This document shows positions 5,934 through 9,894 of a DNA stretch of 9,894 bases, piece after piece; position 1 is the stretch's first letter, and each line of letters begins with the position of its first letter. Where the stretch lies: NCBI GenBank assembly GCA_013042765.1, contig JABDPP010000359.1, forward strand, positions 1 through 9,894, in the 5' to 3' direction. The DNA is from Litoreibacter sp. (GTDB lineage: Bacteria > Pseudomonadota > Alphaproteobacteria > Rhodobacterales > Rhodobacteraceae). The position numbers and the translations under genes are program-made. The notes under the pieces are model-generated. The model did not search any database. It was not told the DNA's origin and saw nothing but the letters and a program-made list of their open reading frames with translations.

Positions 5934-6010
5934 GCGGTTGTAGCTCAGTTGGTTAGAGTACCGGCCTGTCACGCCGGGGGTCGCGGGTTCGAGCCCCGTC
6001 AACCGCGCCA
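5934..6010 (+). tRNA. tRNA-Asp(GTC), copy 2
   Basis: This is an exact 77-base duplicate of the tRNA-Asp at 5820-5896; the flanks differ immediately on both sides, so only the mature tRNA with its CCA is conserved. The anticodon GTC is at 5968-5970. The spacer has no evident promoter, so processing from one transcript is likely. A weak terminator follows at 6051-6070. Confidence 0.97.
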
Positions 6011-6050
6011 CTTTCCCCCAAAAAATGAATATTGAACATTGTGTGGCTAT

Positions 6051-6070
6051 CGCGCTGGACTGCGCGTTTT
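6051..6070 (+). terminator. Probable weak intrinsic terminator after the tRNA-Asp pair
   Basis: CGCGC (6051-6055), a six-base loop TGGACT, GCGCG (6062-6066) and TTTT (6067-6070) form a short GC-rich hairpin with a minimal U-tract, 41 bases after the last tRNA. The five-pair stem is short, so termination may be partial. Confidence 0.5.
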
Positions 6071-6096
6071 CATGCCGGGGCGTTTCATTGGATGAG

Positions 6097-6129
6097 ATGC
6101 CTCCGGCGGGGATATTCGCAGAGAAATGA
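6097..6129 (+). repeat. Dispersed gene-end element, fullest copy in the window
   Basis: Its first 20 bases (6097-6116, ATGCCTCCGGCGGGGATATT) match the minus strand at 1364-1345 exactly. The continuation GATATT-N4-GAGAAATGA (6111-6129) matches 1285-1303. It lies between the tRNA-Asp terminator and the mmsB stop codon, again a convergent gene-end region. Confidence 0.65.
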
Positions 6130-6141
6130 TAAGGAGGGCGC

Positions 6142-7014
6142 TCAGCTGCGGTGGCGTTTTTCGAACCGTGGCAACATGGCGCTGAAGTCCTTGCCGCGCC
6201 CGTCCTCATCCTCGACGAATTGCGAATAGAGTCTGGTCGCATCGGAGCCCAGTGGCGTGTCGGCATCAACCGCTTCCGCAGCCTGCTGGCTTAGCCTGAG
6301 ATCCTTAAGCATCAACTCGGCTGCGAAGCCAGGCTGGTAGTTGTTGTCGGCCGGGCTTTGCGGGCCCACGCCGGGCGCGGGGCAATAGGCGTTCATCGAC
6401 CAGCTGTATCCTGAGGAGGTTGAAACAACGTCGAACATTTTCTGACGGTCGAGGCCAAGCTTGTCGGCCAGCGCAAAGGCCTCGCAGGTGGCAATCATGG
6501 TAACTCCGAGGATCATGTTGTTGCAGATCTTGGCGGCTTGGCCGTTGCCGGATGGTCCGCAATGGACCGCCTTTTGCCCCATGATGTCGAAGAGCGGGGA
6601 GAGCTTGGAAAAGGCCGCTTCTGAACCGCCGACCATGAAGGTGAGCGTTCCGGCGGAGGCACCGCCGATCCCACCCGAAACAGGCGCGTCTGCGGCGAGT
6701 AAGCCGGCGGCCTCGGCCTGTTCAGCGACCGCGCGGGCGCTATCGACATCTACTGTCGAGCAATCAAGCAAGACGGCGCCCGGTCCCATAGCCGGGATTA
6801 CTTCATCCGCCACAGTGCGCAGAATGCCGCCATTGGGCAGCATCGTGATGACTACATCCTGTCCAGAGGCCGCTTCAGCGGCGCTGGCCGCCGACGCAAT
6901 GCCTTCAGGCGCCTTGGTCACGGTGTCAAATCCTGTGACGTCGTGCCCGGCTGCCGCGAGGTTCGAGGCCATTGGAGCGCCCATATTGCCCAGGCCGATA
7001 AAGCCGATTTTCAT
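6142..7014 (-). CDS. mmsB: 3-hydroxyisobutyrate dehydrogenase
   Basis: This enzyme oxidises 3-hydroxyisobutyrate to methylmalonate semialdehyde with NAD+ in valine catabolism. The 290 residues match the usual family length. The N-terminus has the Rossmann motif GFIGLGNMGAPMASNL (4-19). The substrate-binding motif DAPVSGGIGG is at 109-118, and the catalytic lysine is Lys162 in GNGQAAKICNN. The C-terminal helical domain includes KDLRLSQQAA (237-246). The ATG at 7014 overlaps the stop of the upstream hydrolase gene by four bases (ATGA), pointing to translational coupling, and GGGAG lies eight bases upstream. It is the last gene of a three-gene operon. Other beta-hydroxyacid dehydrogenases, such as tartronate semialdehyde reductase, share the motifs, but the neighbours favour this assignment. 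Confidence 0.93.
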   Translation of the reverse strand: MKIGFIGLGNMGAPMASNLAAAGHDVTGFDTVTKAPEGIASAASAAEAASGQDVVITMLPNGGILRTVADEVIPAMGPGAVLLDCSTVDVDSARAVAEQAEAAGLLAADAPVSGGIGGASAGTLTFMVGGSEAAFSKLSPLFDIMGQKAVHCGPSGNGQAAKICNNMILGVTMIATCEAFALADKLGLDRQKMFDVVSTSSGYSWSMNAYCPAPGVGPQSPADNNYQPGFAAELMLKDLRLSQQAAEAVDADTPLGSDATRLYSQFVEDEDGRGKDFSAMLPRFEKRHRS

Positions 7015-8054
7015 AACGTGTTCTCCCAGTTCAATGCGTTGCGGCCCAAAGGCGCCAGCATGGCAGACAAGTCCTGATCTGTCACATCATGCGGGCTTTC
7101 ATGTTTCCACTTTGGGCTCTGGTCCTTGTCGATGATTGCGGCGCGGATGCCCTCGATGAAATCACCCTGTTCCATCGCACGAAAGGTGTAGCGGTATTCC
7201 AGGTCCAACGCGTCGCGTATGCTCTCGGCGTTGCGAAGGCTGCGGATGATCTCCATCGAGAAGGCCATGGCGAGCGGAGCGTTACGTGTCATTGCCTTAT
7301 GGGCCTTTTGAGCCAGCGTGCTGTCGGACTGTCCCAGAGCGCGGTAGATCTCTTCAACCGTGTCAGCGGCGAAGAGCTGGTCGATCTCGGCCTGTGCGCC
7401 GGCCAGAACCCCTTCAGGCGCCGGGCGTGCTGTAGCCTCAATCAGCGCAGCATCGCCGCCTTCGCAAAGCCCGTCTTTCAGGTGCTCCCATACGTCTGCA
7501 GGCACGTAGTGATCGGCAAATCCCACGAAGATGGCATCAGCCGGGCCGATGCGGGTGGAGGTCAGGCTCAGATACTCTCCCAAATGCCCTTGGGCGTGCG
7601 CCAGGATCAGGGAGCCTCCGACATCGGGGACAAGGCCGATCCCGCATTCGGGCAGGGCGATACGGCTGCTGTCATCGACGATCCGGTGGCTGCCGTGACA
7701 GCCGAGCCCGACGCCACCTCCCATGGTGAAGCCTTGCAGGAAACTGACCACCGGCTTGGGAAATTCAGAGAGCTTTGCATTGAGCCGGTATTCGTCGCGC
7801 CAGAACTGCTGGCTGTAAGCGAAGTTACCGGCAACCCCGCTCTCGTAGAGATCGGCGATATCCCCGCCGGCACAAAAAGCGCGCGGCCCTTCGGCATCGA
7901 GGAGGATCAGATCGATATCGGCGTCGCGCCACGCGTCGAGCGCCTCTTCGATCGCACGAACCATGTCATAGGTCAGGGCATTCAGGGCGTCAGGCCGCTG
8001 CAGGGTGATGCGGCCGACGCGCCCCTGCTGACGGATATGGATATCCTCACCCAT
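7011..8054 (-). CDS. 3-hydroxyisobutyryl-CoA hydrolase (enoyl-CoA hydratase/isomerase family)
   Basis: The protein is a 347-residue crotonase-fold enzyme that in valine breakdown releases 3-hydroxyisobutyrate from its CoA ester. Oxyanion-hole motifs are FCAGGDI (60-66) and MGGGVGL (111-117). PECGIGLVPDVGG (135-147) carries Glu136 and Asp144, the acidic pair typical of the hydrolase branch. The C-terminal extension beyond about residue 220, with FSMEIIRSL and LDLEYRYTFRAMEQGDFIEGIRA (in two parts), is characteristic of this hydrolase and absent from ordinary hydratases. The gene starts four bases after the acyl-CoA dehydrogenase stop. GGGG directly abuts the ATG, so initiation probably depends on coupling to the upstream gene. 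It overlaps mmsB by four bases. A plain enoyl-CoA hydratase is less likely given length and context. Confidence 0.9.
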   Translation of the reverse strand: MGEDIHIRQQGRVGRITLQRPDALNALTYDMVRAIEEALDAWRDADIDLILLDAEGPRAFCAGGDIADLYESGVAGNFAYSQQFWRDEYRLNAKLSEFPKPVVSFLQGFTMGGGVGLGCHGSHRIVDDSSRIALPECGIGLVPDVGGSLILAHAQGHLGEYLSLTSTRIGPADAIFVGFADHYVPADVWEHLKDGLCEGGDAALIEATARPAPEGVLAGAQAEIDQLFAADTVEEIYRALGQSDSTLAQKAHKAMTRNAPLAMAFSMEIIRSLRNAESIRDALDLEYRYTFRAMEQGDFIEGIRAAIIDKDQSPKWKHESPHDVTDQDLSAMLAPLGRNALNWENTL

Positions 8055-8058
8055 CCCC

Positions 8059-9201
8059 TTACCGGGCGGTGAGCATCTGGCGGCTGACGATCAGGCGCAT
8101 GATTTCGTTCGTTCCTTCAAGAATCTCGTGCACACGCAGGTCGCGCACGAGTTTCTCGATCCCGTAATCGGCCAGATAGCCGTAGCCGCCATGGAGCTGC
8201 AGACAGTCATTGACCACTTTCGAACCTGTCTCTGTCACGAGCTTCTTGGCCATGGCGCAATGCTGGTTGGCATCGGGCGTGCCCTGGTCGAGTTTCCACG
8301 CCGCCTGTCTGAGAAAGACCCGCGCCGACTGCAGGGAAATCTCCATATCGGCGAGGCGGAACTGCAGCGCCTGGAACTGGTCGATGGGTTTGCCGAAGGC
8401 TTTACGCTCGCCCATATAGGCCAGCGTCCGATTCAGTGCCGACTGCGCGGCCCCCAGCGAACAGGCAGCAATGTTCAGGCGGCCGCCATCAAGGCCCTGC
8501 ATCGCATATGTGAAACCCTGACCCTCTTCTCCAAGAAGGTTTTCAGCCGGAATATGACAATTGTCTAACTGGACCTGACGGGTCGGCTGTGCGCGCCAGC
8601 CCATCTTGTCTTCCAGGCCCCCAAAGCTCAGTCCCTCGGCGCCGTCCTCCGCGATCATGGCAGAAATCCCCTTGGGGCCCGCGTCGCCGGTCCGGCACAT
8701 CACGATATAGGCGTCCGAATAACCGCCGCCGGAGATGAAGGCCTTGGTCCCGGTGAGGCTGTAGCCCTCATTGGTGCGGTCGGCCCGGGTCTTGAGAGCG
8801 GCTGCGTCGGAGCCCGATCCGGGTTCGGTCAGGCAGTAGGAAAAGACGCGCTCCATCCGCAGAGCGCCGGGCAGGAACTTGTCGCGCAGTGCCTCGCTGC
8901 CGAACCGCTCAATCATGGCGGCGCACATGTTGTGGATGGACAGGAAAGCCGCGACAGACGGGCAGGCGTGGCTCAGCGCCTCAAAGACCAGCGTTGCATC
9001 GAGCCGCGACAAGCCGGAGCCGTCGTTCTCTTCGGAAATGTAGAGACCTCCGAAACCCAGCTCCGCCAGTTTTGGCCAGAGCGATTTGGGAATATCGCCG
9101 GCCTTGTCCCATTCCAGTGCGTGTGGAGCGATCTCTTCTTCGCCAAAGGCGAGCGCCATGTCAAAAATTGCGGATTGCTCTTCGGTCAGCGCGAAGTCCA
9201 T
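8059..9201 (-). CDS. Acyl-CoA dehydrogenase, probably isobutyryl-CoA dehydrogenase
   Basis: This FAD enzyme of 380 residues probably oxidises isobutyryl-CoA to methacrylyl-CoA. The family signatures are present: CLTEPGSGSDAAALKT (123-138), GTKAFISGGGYSDAYIV (151-167), RKAFGKPIDQFQALQFRLADM (266-286, in two halves) and QLHGGYGY (335-342). The likely catalytic base is Glu362 in HEILEGTNEIMR, the position used by short- and branched-chain members. ATG at 9201 is preceded by GAAGG with an eight-base gap. It is the first gene of the operon, in the order of the pathway: dehydrogenation, then (after a hydratase encoded elsewhere) CoA hydrolysis, then 3-hydroxyisobutyrate oxidation. Substrate preference comes from the neighbours, not from a specificity residue I can identify; 2-methylbutyryl- or short-chain substrates remain possible. 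Confidence 0.92.
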   Translation of the reverse strand: MDFALTEEQSAIFDMALAFGEEEIAPHALEWDKAGDIPKSLWPKLAELGFGGLYISEENDGSGLSRLDATLVFEALSHACPSVAAFLSIHNMCAAMIERFGSEALRDKFLPGALRMERVFSYCLTEPGSGSDAAALKTRADRTNEGYSLTGTKAFISGGGYSDAYIVMCRTGDAGPKGISAMIAEDGAEGLSFGGLEDKMGWRAQPTRQVQLDNCHIPAENLLGEEGQGFTYAMQGLDGGRLNIAACSLGAAQSALNRTLAYMGERKAFGKPIDQFQALQFRLADMEISLQSARVFLRQAAWKLDQGTPDANQHCAMAKKLVTETGSKVVNDCLQLHGGYGYLADYGIEKLVRDLRVHEILEGTNEIMRLIVSRQMLTAR

Positions 9202-9232
9202 AGGCTGTGCCTTCTCAAATTGAACACTCGTT

Positions 9233-9262
9233 TAATTACGCGCAACGGGGGCTCCGTTTCAA
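9233..9262 (-). promoter_or_regulatory. Possible promoter of the valine operon
   Basis: On the minus strand TTGAAA (9262-9257), eighteen bases, then TAATTA (9238-9233) give a plausible but imperfect promoter 32 bases upstream of the acyl-CoA dehydrogenase ATG. A perfect five-base inverted repeat AACGG/CCGTT (9244-9248, 9254-9258) lies between the boxes and could bind a regulator. No other gene fits in 9202-9316. Confidence 0.3.
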
Positions 9263-9316
9263 GTGTTTCGAACGTGGCCGCAGCCGGGCGTCAGGTTTTT
9301 CACGAACGCTTGAGAC

Positions 9317-9894
9317 CTAAAGATCCGTCGAAAACTCGTGGATAAGGTGGCCGACGACTTTTTTGAGGGCCTCGCCATGATCTGCACCGTCTGCCTGCGC
9401 GCTGGCATACGCATCGCGTTGCCGCTCAGCACTGGTGCCGGATTTCAGGATATCCCGGGCGGTCGCGACTTCGGCTTGGCAGTCCAACGCCTCCGCGTCC
9501 TCGGCGATCAGTTCCAGAAGCTCCTCCACGAGTTCATCCATCGAAACGATTTCCCGACGTCCGAAATCGATTAACCCTTCGGTTGTGCCGAACCGTTGTG
9601 CGCGCCAGCGGTTCTCACCCACGAGGAACGCATCGTAGATGCGCCAGCGCTGGTTGCGTCTCAGCAGACGCCAGAGCATCCGTACGATGCACTGAATCAG
9701 GGCGGCCAGCGTCAGGGTGTGCTCCATCCGCGAAGGCAGGTCGCATATCCGGGTCTCGATCGTGGGAAAGCGGGAGGAGGGACGCAGGTCCCACCAGATC
9801 TTAGAGCTGTCCTCGATGACGCCCAGATCCGTGAGTGCATGGACCGAGCGATCGAACGCAGCCCAGCTGTCCAATCGTGGGGGCAGGCCGGTGC
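9317..9894 (-). CDS. Carboxylate-amine ligase, YbdK/GCS2 family (5' part beyond window)
   Basis: Only the C-terminal half is present, about 192 residues, running off the right edge of the window; E. coli YbdK has 372. The motif block KIWWDLRPSS-RFPTIETRICD, beginning about 36 residues from the window edge, and GENRWRAQRFG further on, are hallmarks of the glutamate-cysteine ligase type 2 family, which joins an amine to a carboxylate using ATP. YbdK itself has only weak glutamate-cysteine ligase activity, so the true substrate is uncertain. The frame remains open through position 9893, and the internal TTG at 9874 is not a real start because family sequence continues upstream of it (GLPPRLDSW). 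The stop at 9319-9317 lies 115 bases before the acyl-CoA dehydrogenase start, on the same strand. Confidence 0.88.
   Translation of the reverse strand, partial: TGLPPRLDSWAAFDRSVHALTDLGVIEDSSKIWWDLRPSSRFPTIETRICDLPSRMEHTLTLAALIQCIVRMLWRLLRRNQRWRIYDAFLVGENRWRAQRFGTTEGLIDFGRREIVSMDELVEELLELIAEDAEALDCQAEVATARDILKSGTSAERQRDAYASAQADGADHGEALKKVVGHLIHEFSTDL

Noticed and set aside
7858..7870. Thirteen-base match to the dispersed element (ATATCCCCGCCGG)
   Set aside because: It encodes the conserved crotonase motif AGGDI in the hydrolase gene, so the match is explained by protein coding.
7089..8072. Plus-strand open frame of 327 codons
   Set aside because: It is antisense to the hydroxyisobutyryl-CoA hydrolase and carries no family signal.
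7011..9201. Dehydrogenase and crotonase as DmdC/DmdD of DMSP demethylation
   Set aside because: The crotonase has the length and PECGIGLVPDVGG motif of 3-hydroxyisobutyryl-CoA hydrolase and is fused translationally to mmsB, which points to valine catabolism.

Overview
The window looks like chromosomal DNA of a marine alphaproteobacterium of the Roseobacter group (Rhodobacteraceae). The main reasons are a full-length DddP-type DMSP lyase with every metal and catalytic residue in its published position, a GC-rich composition, an alpha/beta hydrolase–OsmC fusion, and a compact isobutyryl-CoA/valine operon. No phage, transposon, CRISPR or defence genes are visible. The unusual content is in how ordinary genes are packed together and in the regulatory DNA.

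Layout. Positions 2-1231 (+) hold the C-terminal 409 codons of uvrA (nucleotide excision repair). It converges at 1232-1393 on a minus-strand pair: dddP (4095-2752) followed by an alpha/beta hydrolase–OsmC fusion (2629-1394). A 239-bp divergent region (4096-4334) separates dddP from a plus-strand HU-like DNA-binding protein (4335-4778). It carries inverted repeats and a hairpin that covers the dddP ribosome binding site. Next comes a tightly packed plus-strand run: tRNA-Val(CAC), a histidine phosphatase, tRNA-Val(TAC), then two identical tRNA-Asp(GTC) genes ending at 6010. Beyond it, on the minus strand, lies an operon reading acyl-CoA dehydrogenase (9201-8059), 3-hydroxyisobutyryl-CoA hydrolase (8054-7011) and 3-hydroxyisobutyrate dehydrogenase mmsB (7014-6142). 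The last feature is the 3' part of a carboxylate-amine ligase of the YbdK/GCS2 family (9894-9317, minus). No gene-free stretch exceeds 300 bases.

How the genes work together. DddP cleaves the algal osmolyte DMSP into dimethyl sulfide and acrylate. The three-gene operon covers the oxidation, hydrolysis and second oxidation steps of valine breakdown. The hydratase and the methylmalonate-semialdehyde dehydrogenase needed to complete that pathway are not in this window. The two modules could meet at C3 acyl-CoA chemistry, but that is inference.

Most notable observation. A strong intrinsic terminator just after tRNA-Val(CAC), at 4881-4921, overlaps the start of the phosphatase gene. The only possible start codon lies in the hairpin loop, and the U-tract is also the codons for the first beta strand (Leu-Phe-Leu-Leu) before the catalytic RHGE motif. 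Other points for a second look are the hairpin over the dddP ribosome binding site, an array of AAACG/CGTTT half-sites upstream of dddP, tRNA promoters apparently buried in the ends of coding genes, and a dispersed 20-bp element found in both convergent gene-end regions.
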